DNA of 20,790 nt, from assembly GCF_042668085.1 (NCBI RefSeq), contig NZ_JBHVBO010000059.1, forward strand, positions 1 through 20,790, read 5' to 3'. Below the pieces are notes generated by a model, which saw only the letters and a list, made by a program, of their open reading frames with translations, searched no databases and was not told the DNA's origin. A program made the translations under genes and the position numbers. This document shows, piece by piece, positions 1 through 6,679 of the stretch (position 1 is the first letter of the stretch; each line of letters begins with the position of its first letter). This stretch comes from Isoptericola sp042668085. GTDB lineage: Bacteria > Actinomycetota > Actinomycetes > Actinomycetales > Cellulomonadaceae.

Positions 1-48
1 GTCGCGGGCCGTCGTCGTGCACGCGGTGAGGCCTCTCCACCAGGACAC

Positions 49-89
49 TTGCTTGCTGCAAGCACCAGGCGTATGTTTGCTTCCTGCAA
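49..89 (+). promoter_or_regulatory. Promoter with two MarR-type operator boxes
   Basis: Two copies of TTGCTTNCTGCAA occur at 49-61 and 77-89, centres 28 bp apart, each a TTGC-N5-GCAA palindrome. The first overlaps a candidate -35 (TTGCTT, 49-54). A candidate -10 (TATGTT, 72-77) follows after a 17-bp spacer, and its last base starts the second box. A dimeric MarR repressor on both boxes would cover the -35 and the transcription start near 84. The downstream gene encodes a MarR protein, so autorepression of the regulator-pump operon is the natural inference. The identity of the protein bound here is not proven. Confidence 0.65.
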
Positions 90-167
90 CAAGTCGGCCC
101 AGGTCCCGGGCCGCTCCGCTCCGGCCGACGGCCCCGAGCGCCCACCCTCTTCTGCAAAGGCCCTGTC

Positions 168-644
168 ATGCCCGTTCCCCGCACCGCGGCCCGCGAGCTC
201 CTCGAGACGCTCGAGGAGCTCGCCCGCGCGCAGCGCGAGGCCGCCATGCGCGTGGCGCGCGACCTGGACCTCCCCCGGGCGGGGCTCGGGGCCCTGCACC
301 TGCTCACGCGGTGCGGGCGCGTCCAGATCACCGACGTCGCGGCAAAGCTCCGCGTCGACGTGTCGGTCGCGAGCCGCCAGGTCAGCGCCCTCGTCGACGC
401 CGGCTTCGTGGAGCGCACGGTGGACGACGACGACCGGCGCGCCCGGTACCTCGCCCTGACGGACGCCGGCCGCGAGTTCGCCGAGTCGTCCTTCGCGCGC
501 ATCGACGACCTCGTCTCCGAGGCCTTCTCCGACTGGTCGGAGCAGGACCTCGCGGACGCCACCACCCGGATCCGCAGCGTCGCGGCCGCCCTCACCACGA
601 CCCACGACCGCGCCACCGCGCAGGAGGAGATCCCCGCACGATGA
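168..644 (+). CDS. MarR-family transcriptional regulator
   Basis: A 158-residue protein of normal MarR length. The N-terminal helix (about 5-35) would help form the dimer. Residues 52-80 form the helix-turn-helix (ITDVAAKL followed by VSVASRQVSALVDAGFV). Residues 82-98 form the wing, with the typical acidic-basic DDDDRRARYLALT stretch. The C-terminal helices (100-150) complete dimerisation. The ATG at 168 has an AAAGG ribosome-binding site 7 nt upstream. The stop overlaps the efflux pump start in an ATGA junction (641-644), so the two are co-translated. The paired operator boxes at 49-89 suggest it represses its own operon and is released by a pump substrate, which the sequence does not identify. 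Confidence 0.9.
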   Translation: MPVPRTAARELLETLEELARAQREAAMRVARDLDLPRAGLGALHLLTRCGRVQITDVAAKLRVDVSVASRQVSALVDAGFVERTVDDDDRRARYLALTDAGREFAESSFARIDDLVSEAFSDWSEQDLADATTRIRSVAAALTTTHDRATAQEEIPAR

Positions 645-2266
645 GTCAGACCCCCAGCCCGGCGCACTCCGCGCCGGACCTCTCCGCCACGCCCGCCCCG
701 GCGATGACCCGCCGCGAGGTGCTCGAGGCCCTCTCGGGCATCCTGCTCGGCGTCTTCGTCTCGCTGCTGGCCACCACCATCGTCTCGACGTCGCTGCCGA
801 AGATCGTCAGCGAGCTCGGCGGCTCCCAGCACTCCTACACCTGGGTCGTCACCGCGATGCTGCTGACGATGACCATCTCGACCCCGCTGTGGGGCAAGCT
901 CGCCGACCTCACGAACCGCAAGGTCCTCATGCAGGTCGCGCTGGCCATCACCGTGGTCTCGGCCGCCGCGGCCGGCCTGTCGCAGAACATCGAGATGCTC
1001 ATCGGCTTCCGCGCGCTGCAGGGCATCGGCGCGGGCGGCCTCACCGCGCTCGCGACCGTGCTCATGGCCGACATCATCAGCCCGCGTGAGCGCGGCAAGT
1101 ACATGGGCCTCATGGGCGGCGTCATGGCCGTCGCGCAGATCGGCGGTCCGCTGCTCGGCGGCGTGCTCACCGACTCGGTCGGCTGGCGCTGGACGTTCTT
1201 CGTCGGCGTCCCGTTCGCCGTCGCCGCGTTCATCGTGCTGCAGAAGACGCTGCACCTGCCCGCGCTGGCCAGGCGCGAGGTGAAGATCGACTACGCGGGC
1301 GCCGGCCTCATCGCCGTCGCCGTCGCGCTGCTGCTCCTGTGGGTCACGTTCGCCGGCGACCAGTTCGAGTGGCTGTCGTGGCAGACCGGCGCGATGGTCG
1401 GTGGCGCCCTGCTGGCGCTCGTCGTCGTCGGCTTCGTCGAGAAGAACGCCGCCGAGCCGATCATCCCGCTGCACCTGTTCAAGAACCGCACGTTCGTGCT
1501 CGCGGTGGTCGCCTCGGCGTCCGTCGGCGTCGCGATGTTCGGCACCGCGGTCTTCCTCAGCCAGTACTTCCAGCTCGCCCGCGGCAAGACGCCGACCGAG
1601 TCCGGCCTGCTCACCATCCCGATGGTGGTTGGCACGATGCTCGCCGGCATCGTGCTCGGCCGGATCATCTCCAACACGGGCCGGTACAAGGCGATCATGG
1701 TGGGCGGCGCCGTCGTCCTGACCGCGTCGCTGTTCGGCCTGTCGACCATCGAGGTCGACACGAGCTTCGTCGTCATCTCGGTCTACCTGTTCGGCCTGGG
1801 CCTCTCCGTCGGTGCCCTGATGCAGAACCTGGTGCTCGCCACCCAGAACACGCTCGACGTGCATGAGATGGGCGCCGGCACCTCCGGCGTCGCGTTCTTC
1901 CGCTCACTGGGCGGCGCGATCGGCGTCTCGGCCCTGGGTGCCGTGATGGCCGCGCAGGTCAAGACGGACCTGTCCACCGGCCTCGCGAAGCTCGGCATCG
2001 CCTCCGACGCCATGGGCGCCGGCTCCGGCGCGGTGCCGGACCTGGCCGCCCTGCCCGCCCCGGTGCAGACGGTGGTCGAGTCGGCCTACTCCGACGGCAT
2101 CACGACGATCTTCCTGTACGCCGTCCCGATGGCCGTCGTCTCGCTGATCGCGGTGCTCTTCATCAAGGAGATCCCGCTGGGGCAGCGTTCCGGCATCGAG
2201 CAGGTGCTCGACGAGGAGCAGGCGGGCGAGCAGCCCGTCGCCGCACCCGTCGCCGACCGGGCCTGA
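641..2266 (+). CDS. MFS multidrug efflux transporter, DHA2 (EmrB/QacA) type
   Basis: A 541-residue integral membrane protein, the usual size for the 14-segment DHA2 drug:proton antiporters. A cytoplasmic, Pro/Ala-rich N-terminus (1-25) precedes the first membrane helix. Motif A (GKLADLTNRK) lies at about 86-95, RALQGIGAGG at about 124-133, and the antiporter motif C region (GGPLLGGVLTD followed by GWRWTFF) at about 168-187. The C-terminus is charged and cytoplasmic. The start is the ATG overlapping the MarR stop by 4 bp; a much longer upstream reading frame exists but has no support. It probably exports a toxic hydrophobic compound or drug under MarR control. The substrate cannot be told from sequence. 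A strong hairpin follows the stop codon. Confidence 0.9.
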   Translation: MSQTPSPAHSAPDLSATPAPAMTRREVLEALSGILLGVFVSLLATTIVSTSLPKIVSELGGSQHSYTWVVTAMLLTMTISTPLWGKLADLTNRKVLMQVALAITVVSAAAAGLSQNIEMLIGFRALQGIGAGGLTALATVLMADIISPRERGKYMGLMGGVMAVAQIGGPLLGGVLTDSVGWRWTFFVGVPFAVAAFIVLQKTLHLPALARREVKIDYAGAGLIAVAVALLLLWVTFAGDQFEWLSWQTGAMVGGALLALVVVGFVEKNAAEPIIPLHLFKNRTFVLAVVASASVGVAMFGTAVFLSQYFQLARGKTPTESGLLTIPMVVGTMLAGIVLGRIISNTGRYKAIMVGGAVVLTASLFGLSTIEVDTSFVVISVYLFGLGLSVGALMQNLVLATQNTLDVHEMGAGTSGVAFFRSLGGAIGVSALGAVMAAQVKTDLSTGLAKLGIASDAMGAGSGAVPDLAALPAPVQTVVESAYSDGITTIFLYAVPMAVVSLIAVLFIKEIPLGQRSGIEQVLDEEQAGEQPVAAPVADRA

Positions 2267-2277
2267 CGCGGCCCGGC

Positions 2278-2320
2278 ACCCGGACGGGGCCGATTTCACC
2301 CGCTGAGGCCCCGTCCGGGT
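2278..2320 (+). terminator. Terminator hairpin after the efflux pump
   Basis: A perfect 14-bp inverted repeat (2278-2291 and 2307-2320, ACCCGGACGGGGCC arm) surrounds a 15-nt loop, starting 11 nt after the efflux pump stop. No U-tract follows, which is common for actinobacterial hairpin terminators. Confidence 0.7.
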
Positions 2321-2365
2321 CCAACTTCGCCTGCTAGGGCACTCCCGTTTGCCCCGGCGAAGCCT

Positions 2366-2371
2366 CATGAT
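2366..2371 (+). promoter_or_regulatory. Possible leaderless -10 of the second MarR gene
   Basis: CATGAT sits exactly 6 nt before the ATG at 2378, which would put the transcription start on the start codon. No convincing Shine-Dalgarno or -35 is present. An imperfectly centred inverted repeat, CTTCGCC (2325-2331) and GGCGAAG (2356-2362), lies just upstream and might be an operator. This is a weak call. Confidence 0.3.
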
Positions 2372-2377
2372 GGGCGC

Positions 2378-2863
2378 ATGCACGACGCAGCCGCTCAGCC
2401 AGTTCCCGACCCGGCCACCGACCCGTTCGGTGCTCTCGAACGCGAGATCCGGGTCCTGATCCGTCGCGCCCAGTCGTCGGCGGCGCAGACCGCCCGGCGG
2501 GTGCACCCCGAGCTCGAGGCGTCGGCGTACCCGATCCTCGCGCACATCGACTCCCACCCCGGGATCCGCGGCTCCGACCTCGCCGCCCACTTCGGCGTCG
2601 GCCGCGCCACCGTCTCCCGGCAGCTCAGCCGCCTCGTCGAGCTGGGGCTCGTCCAACGCGAGGTGGACCCGGAGGACACCCGGGGCCAGCGGATCACGCT
2701 GACCCCCGACGGCGCCCAGCGCTTCGCGCGGGCGCGCGACCGCCGCGTCGAGATGTACAAGGACGCGTTCGGCGACTGGGACGAGGCCGACGTCTCGCAG
2801 CTCGCGACGCTGCTGCACCGCTACTCGGAGGACTTCGTCCGCTGGCGGGACACGCGCTCCTGA
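2378..2863 (+). CDS. MarR-family transcriptional regulator (second)
   Basis: A 161-residue winged-helix regulator. Residues 18-60 form the N-terminal dimer helices. The helix-turn-helix spans about 63-91 (IRGSDLAAHFGVGRATVSRQ then LSRLVELGLV). The wing is about 93-108 (REVDPEDTRGQRITLT), and a long C-terminal helical region follows to 161. It resembles the first MarR protein in fold but not closely in sequence, so a recent duplication is unlikely. It is cut off from the efflux operon by the terminator at 2278-2320 and is transcribed alone, convergent with the tyrosine phosphatase. Its target is unknown. The start is the first ATG, with no good ribosome-binding site; a leaderless message is possible. 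Confidence 0.87.
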   Translation: MHDAAAQPVPDPATDPFGALEREIRVLIRRAQSSAAQTARRVHPELEASAYPILAHIDSHPGIRGSDLAAHFGVGRATVSRQLSRLVELGLVQREVDPEDTRGQRITLTPDGAQRFARARDRRVEMYKDAFGDWDEADVSQLATLLHRYSEDFVRWRDTRS

Positions 2864-2893
2864 GCCGCCGTCCGCCTGAGACAGCGCGCCGGA

Positions 2894-2927
2894 CGAGCCT
2901 GTCGGGACCTTCCTCCCGGCAGGCTCG
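2894..2927. terminator. Bidirectional terminator between convergent genes
   Basis: A 14-bp stem (2894-2907 with 2914-2927) with a single internal T:G pair and a 6-nt loop lies between the end of the second MarR gene and the end of the tyrosine phosphatase gene on the other strand. It can serve both transcripts. Confidence 0.65.
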
Positions 2928-2945
2928 ACCCGTACCCGGGCCGGT

Positions 2946-3722
2946 TCAGCCCTCGACGAGGCGTGCCCGCAGCGCGTCCAGGGTCGCCGCGCTCCCGCCG
3001 TGCGCGCGGAACCAGCCCGGGGCGCCGTCGTCGTGCTCGGCGAACCGGTCGAGCACCGTCTCGATCGCCCAGCCCGGCGCGGTGACGAGCTCGGGCGGCA
3101 GCCTCGCCAGCACGTGCGCGTCGGGGACGGCGAGGTTCGCCGTGACGGCGGCGCGCGCCAGCACCTGGGCCATGTGGGGGCCGGTCCGCTCGTAGTCCGC
3201 GACGATCGCGGCCCGGTCGACGCCCAGCAGGGACAGCACCAGCGCGACGGTCACCCCCGTGCGGTCCTTGCCGGCGGTGCAGTGCACGAGCACCGGCGCG
3301 TCGTCGACGGCGATCAGCCGCACCGCCTCCACGAGGTGGTCGGCACCCGCGCCGTCGAGCATCTGCAGGTACAGCTCCCCGAGGCCGGGGACGGGCGCCG
3401 GCGCGGTGGCGCCCTGCATCGCCGTCCCGTCCAGCAGCGGTAGCGGCACCACCCGCGCCACGTCCGTCAGCGGGTGCGGCTCGCCGTTCTCCCCCGGGTC
3501 GCGCAGGTCGAGCACCGTGCGCGGCGGCCACGCGACGTCGGCGGGGGCGACGTCGCCCGAGCGGGGCGCGTCGGAACGCAGCAACGCCCCGGGCACCAGG
3601 CCCGGGGCGGCCGTCGCGACGTCGCGCAGGTTGACGAGGTGGTCGGGCACGGACGCCGGCGTGGCGGTCCAGGCCGCGACGGCGTCGGCCACGGACGGCG
3701 CGGTGGGCGCGGAGTCGGTCAC
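2946..3722 (-). CDS. Tyrosine/lipid phosphatase of the PtpB-like family
   Basis: A 258-residue protein with the protein-tyrosine-phosphatase loop HCTAGKDRTG: Cys148 is the nucleophile and Arg154 the phosphate-binding arginine (C-X5-R). NLRDVATAAPGLVPGALLRS near residues 31-50 and TVLDLRDPGENGE near 69-81 are characteristic of the bacterial Y_phosphatase3 group that includes Mycobacterium PtpB. Members dephosphorylate phosphotyrosine, and some also phosphoserine/threonine or phosphoinositides. No signal peptide is visible, so it is probably cytoplasmic. The GTG start is chosen because family homology begins just after it and a -10-like TAGGGT lies 7 nt upstream; longer in-frame extensions run into the MsrB gene. 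It is monocistronic or weakly linked to msrB, 65 nt upstream. Confidence 0.85.
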   Translation of the reverse strand: MTDSAPTAPSVADAVAAWTATPASVPDHLVNLRDVATAAPGLVPGALLRSDAPRSGDVAPADVAWPPRTVLDLRDPGENGEPHPLTDVARVVPLPLLDGTAMQGATAPAPVPGLGELYLQMLDGAGADHLVEAVRLIAVDDAPVLVHCTAGKDRTGVTVALVLSLLGVDRAAIVADYERTGPHMAQVLARAAVTANLAVPDAHVLARLPPELVTAPGWAIETVLDRFAEHDDGAPGWFRAHGGSAATLDALRARLVEG

Positions 3723-3729
3723 CCGACCG

Positions 3730-3735
3730 ACCCTA
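3730..3735 (-). promoter_or_regulatory. -10 element of a probable leaderless promoter (tyrosine phosphatase)
   Basis: On the minus strand TAGGGT is followed by 7 nt and then the GTG start, with no Shine-Dalgarno between. This matches the TANNNT-N6/7-start arrangement of leaderless actinobacterial genes. No clear -35 is visible. Confidence 0.5.
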
Positions 3736-3787
3736 GCCGCGCCCCGGCCGCGAGGCGCGCTGCGGGCGGGGCACGACGGGCCGGGCG

Positions 3788-4192
3788 TCAGCCCTCGGCG
3801 GGCTCGAACGTCAGGCTGAGCGAGTTCATGCAGAACCGGTCGCCCGTGGGCGTCTGCGGCGCGTCGTCGAAGACGTGCCCCAGGTGCGAGCCGCACCGCG
3901 CGCAGCGCACCTCGGTGCGGACCATGCCGTGCGACCGGTCCTCGAGCAGCTCGACGGCGTCGCCGGCGAGGGGCGTGTAGAACGACGGCCAGCCGCAGTG
4001 CGAGTCGAACTTGGTCTCGCTGCGGAACAGCTCGTTGCCGCACGCGCGACAGCGGTAGACGCCGACGCGCTTCTCGTCGAGCAGCTCACCGGTCCAGGGC
4101 CGCTCGGTGCCCGCCTGCCGCAGCACGGCGAACTCCTGCGGGTTCAGTTCGACCTTCCACTGCTCGTCGGACTTGGTGACTTCGTACGTCAT
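3788..4192 (-). CDS. msrB: Peptide-methionine (R)-S-oxide reductase MsrB
   Basis: A 134-residue single-domain MsrB, full length for the family. It reduces the R epimer of methionine sulfoxide in oxidised proteins, in the cytoplasm, using thioredoxin. Two zinc-binding CxxC pairs are present (Cys48/Cys51 and Cys97/Cys100). The catalytic cysteine is Cys121 in RFCMNSLSL, so this is the cysteine rather than selenocysteine form. Cys66 in HCGWPSF is a candidate resolving cysteine. The ATG has an excellent GGAGGT 5 nt upstream. It lies between the DEAD-box helicase (73 nt upstream, separated by a hairpin) and the tyrosine phosphatase. No msrA is present in the window. Confidence 0.95.
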   Translation of the reverse strand: MTYEVTKSDEQWKVELNPQEFAVLRQAGTERPWTGELLDEKRVGVYRCRACGNELFRSETKFDSHCGWPSFYTPLAGDAVELLEDRSHGMVRTEVRCARCGSHLGHVFDDAPQTPTGDRFCMNSLSLTFEPAEG

Positions 4193-4221
4193 CTGACACC
4201 TCCGTCGTGCTCAACCCGAAC

Positions 4222-4244
4222 CGGGGCGGGCCTGTTCCGCCCCG
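4222..4244 (-). terminator. Hairpin after the DEAD-box helicase
   Basis: An 8-bp GC-only stem (4222-4229 with 4237-4244) with a 7-nt loop lies just downstream of the helicase stop, in the helicase-msrB gap. There is no U-tract. It may terminate or attenuate read-through into msrB. Confidence 0.45.
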
Positions 4245-4265
4245 CCCTCCGGACGCTCGGCCGGC

Positions 4266-5729
4266 TCAGGCCGCGGGCGCCGCGCCGCCCTGTCCGCGGC
4301 CACGACCGCCACGGCGGCGGCGACGCCGCGCCGGCGCGGAGCCGTCGGCGCGAACCGCCTGCGCGGCGTGGCCGCCGGAGGACGCCGGCTGCCCCTGCGT
4401 CCGCTGACCCTGGCCGCGCTGTCCCTGGCCGCGCTGTGCCTCGCCGCGCTGTGCCTCGCCGTGGGACGCCCGGCCGCGCTGGCCGCCGCCCTTGCGGCGC
4501 TGCGGCTGCGGGGGCGCCGCCGGAGCGGGCGGCGTCACGTACGGCGCGACCTCGCCGACCAGCGCGGTGACGGTCGCGTCGCCCGGGGCCACGGGCCGCG
4601 GGCGGGCGTCGATCTTCGCCTTGCGCGTGAGGTCGCGGACGTCGCCGCGCTGCTCGGGCAGCATCACGGTGACGACGTCGCCGCCGGACCCGGCGCGGGC
4701 CGTGCGGCCCGAGCGGTGCAGGTACGCCTTGTGCTCGGCGGGCGGGTCCACGTGCACGACGAGCTCGACGTCGTCGACGTGGATGCCGCGGGCGGCGATG
4801 TCGGTGGCGACGAGCACCTTGACGTCCCCGGAGGAGAACGCCGCGAGGTTGCGCTCACGCGCGCCCTGGCCGAGGTTGCCGTGCAGGTCGACGGCGGGCA
4901 CGCCCGCCCCCGTGAGCTGCTTGGCGAGCTTCTTCGCCTGGTGCTTGGTGCGGGTGAACAGCACGCGGCGGCCGGTGCCGGACGCGAGCGCGTGCACCAC
5001 GTGCTTCTTCGCGTCGGCGTCGGCGACGGCGAGGATGTGGTGCGTCATCTGCGGCGGCGGGGCCGCGGCCTCGTCCACGGAGTGCGTCACGGGGTTCTTG
5101 AGGTAGCGCTTCACGAGCACGTCGACGCCGTTGTCCAGCGTCGCCGAGAACAGCAGGCGCTGGCCCACGGTGGGCGTGCGGTCCATGATCCGCTTCACGC
5201 CGGGCAGGAAGCCGAGGTCGGCCATGTGGTCGGCCTCGTCGAGCACGGTGATCTCGACGTCGTCGAGCGTCAGGTGCTTCTGGCCGAGCAGGTCCTCGAG
5301 GCGGCCCGGGCACGCGATGAGGACGTCGACGCCGGAGTTCAGCGCCGTGACCTGGCGGGACTGGGCGACGCCGCCGAAGACGGTGGTCGTCACGAGGCCG
5401 AGGGCCTGGGCGAGCGGCTCCATCGTGGCGTTGATCTGGTTGGCGAGCTCGCGGGTCGGGCAGAGCACGAGGGCGCGCGGACGGCCGGGGCGACGGCGCG
5501 GTCGGCCGGCGGCCGCGGCCTTCGCGGCCGACGTCGCGAGCCGCGTCACGACGGGCAGCGAGAACGCGAGCGTCTTGCCGGAGCCGGTGCGGCCGCGGCC
5601 GAGCACGTCGGTGCCGGCCAGCGTGTCCGGCAGCGACGCCGTCTGGATCGGGAAGGGGGTGGTGATGCCCTGGTCCGTCAGCTGGCGGACGACAGGGGCG
5701 GGCAGGCCGAAGTCGGCGAAGGTAGTCAA
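4266..5729 (-). CDS. DEAD-box ATP-dependent RNA helicase
   Basis: A helicase of about 487 residues with the whole set of superfamily 2 motifs: Q motif (FPIQ near 26-29), Walker A GRTGSGKT (46-53), PTRELA (91-96), DEAD (164-167), SAT (195-197), ATDIAARG (308-315) and HRSGRTAR (338-345). It unwinds structured RNA in ribosome assembly, mRNA decay or cold adaptation. The basic, disordered tail (from about 400) carries four GQGQR/GEAQR-type repeats and ends in an Arg/Gly-rich stretch, probably for RNA binding. The start is uncertain. I chose the TTG giving LTTFADFGLP because homology starts there and GAGAGG lies 9 nt upstream. An in-frame GTG at 5786 or ATG at 5903 would extend it; the latter lies upstream of the candidate promoter and only 8 nt from the divergent gene. 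Confidence 0.88.
   Translation of the reverse strand: MTTFADFGLPAPVVRQLTDQGITTPFPIQTASLPDTLAGTDVLGRGRTGSGKTLAFSLPVVTRLATSAAKAAAAGRPRRRPGRPRALVLCPTRELANQINATMEPLAQALGLVTTTVFGGVAQSRQVTALNSGVDVLIACPGRLEDLLGQKHLTLDDVEITVLDEADHMADLGFLPGVKRIMDRTPTVGQRLLFSATLDNGVDVLVKRYLKNPVTHSVDEAAAPPPQMTHHILAVADADAKKHVVHALASGTGRRVLFTRTKHQAKKLAKQLTGAGVPAVDLHGNLGQGARERNLAAFSSGDVKVLVATDIAARGIHVDDVELVVHVDPPAEHKAYLHRSGRTARAGSGGDVVTVMLPEQRGDVRDLTRKAKIDARPRPVAPGDATVTALVGEVAPYVTPPAPAAPPQPQRRKGGGQRGRASHGEAQRGEAQRGQGQRGQGQRTQGQPASSGGHAAQAVRADGSAPARRRRRRGGRGRGQGGAAPAA
4401..4460 (-). repeat. Four 15-bp coding repeats in the helicase tail
   Basis: Four tandem 15-nt units encode the pentapeptide G-(E/Q)-(A/G)-Q-R (GEAQR twice, GQGQR twice) in the disordered C-terminus of the DEAD-box helicase. 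The third unit differs from the first two at few positions, so they arose by local duplication. The copy number may vary between strains. Confidence 0.8.
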
Positions 5730-5842
5730 GAAAGGGGGCCTCTCGGGCTCGGACGTCTCAGACGTCGGGGTCGGGGTCCGCCGCACGCAATCCGGGGGGA
5801 TCTCCACGACGCGGGGCGCGCAACGCGCAGCCGCCTGTCCCC

Positions 5843-5870
5843 ATTGTCTCACGACAGGAGCCCGGGTCGA
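5843..5870 (-). promoter_or_regulatory. Candidate helicase promoter
   Basis: On the minus strand TCGACC (5865-5870) and GACAAT (5843-5848) are spaced 16 bp and resemble -35 and -10 elements. The -10 is flanked by an inverted repeat, CCTGTC (5834-5839) and GACAGG (5853-5858). Transcription would start near 5836, leaving a leader of about 107 nt before the TTG start. Long leaders are known for cold-induced RNA helicase genes. Confidence 0.4.
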
Positions 5871-5911
5871 CAGCCACGCAGCTGAGAGGGCACCCAGGGG
5901 CACGTGGTGGA

Positions 5912-6658
5912 ATGGCCGCCGTGGACGACTTCCTCGCGACCGTCGGCGACGTGCTGACGCAGATCTGGACGGCCGCCACCACCCCCGTGCCGCCGCCGGC
6001 GCAGCCGGTGGTGCTGGCCGCGGGCCTCGCCGCGCTCGCCGTCGTGCTCGTGACCCCGGTGTGGCGGGTGGCGCGGCACGTCGTGACGATCGCGCACGAG
6101 GGCGCGCACGCCGTCGCCGCCATGGTCACCGGGCGGCGGCTGGACGCCATCCGGCTGCACTCCGACACCTCCGGGCTCACCGTGTCCGCCGGCCGGCCGC
6201 GCGGGTTCGGGATGATCGTCACGGCGTTCGCGGGGTACGTCGGCCCCGGCCTGCTGGGGCTCGGCGCCGCCTGGCTGCTGCGGCACGGCTACGCGGTGGG
6301 GCTGCTGTGGCTGCTCGTGCTGCTGCTCGCGCTCCTGCTGCTGAAGATCCGCAACTGGTTCGGCCTCTGGTCGATCCTGGTCTCCGGCGCCGCGCTCGTC
6401 GCCGTCTCGTGGTGGCTCGAGCCGGCCGCGCAGGCGACCGTCGCCTACGCGGTGACGTGGTTCCTGCTGATCGGGTCCGTGCGGCCCGTGCTCGAGCTCC
6501 AGGCCCAGCGGTCCCGGGGCCGCGCGCGACGGTCCGACGCCGACCAGCTCGCGACACTGACCCGCACGACCGGCATCCTGTGGGTCGTGGTGTTCCTGCT
6601 CGTCACCGTCGGCTGCCTGGTCCTCGGCGCGACGTGGATCGTGGAGCCGGCAGCCTGA
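5912..6658 (+). CDS. M50B-like membrane metalloprotease family protein
   Basis: A 248-residue polytopic membrane protein. The zinc motif HEGAH (His62, Glu63, His66) sits at the end of an early membrane segment, and SDADQLATLT (about 208-217) supplies the acidic residue expected of a third zinc ligand. Five or six hydrophobic segments lie at about 33-52, 101-124, 128-146, 151-169, 175-190 and 221-243. This matches the M50 peptidase-like family (PF13398), intramembrane proteases related to site-2 proteases, although many members have not been shown to cleave anything. The ATG is preceded by an AGGGG/GGTGG stretch. It diverges from the DEAD-box helicase and converges on the DUF1206 gene, 21 nt away. 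The substrate is unknown. Confidence 0.82.
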   Translation: MAAVDDFLATVGDVLTQIWTAATTPVPPPAQPVVLAAGLAALAVVLVTPVWRVARHVVTIAHEGAHAVAAMVTGRRLDAIRLHSDTSGLTVSAGRPRGFGMIVTAFAGYVGPGLLGLGAAWLLRHGYAVGLLWLLVLLLALLLLKIRNWFGLWSILVSGAALVAVSWWLEPAAQATVAYAVTWFLLIGSVRPVLELQAQRSRGRARRSDADQLATLTRTTGILWVVVFLLVTVGCLVLGATWIVEPAA

Positions 6659-6679
6659 GGGCCGGGCCCGACCGGCGCG

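Noticed and set aside
1..22. Possible divergent gene starting GTG at 22 on the minus strand (GGAGAGG about 9 nt upstream).
   Set aside because: Only seven codons lie in the window; the ribosome-binding site is suggestive but nothing can be identified.
17..640. N-terminal extension of the efflux pump frame by 208 residues.
   Set aside because: It is a shadow of the MarR gene, Arg/Pro-rich without membrane character, and the ATGA overlap start at 641 is well placed.
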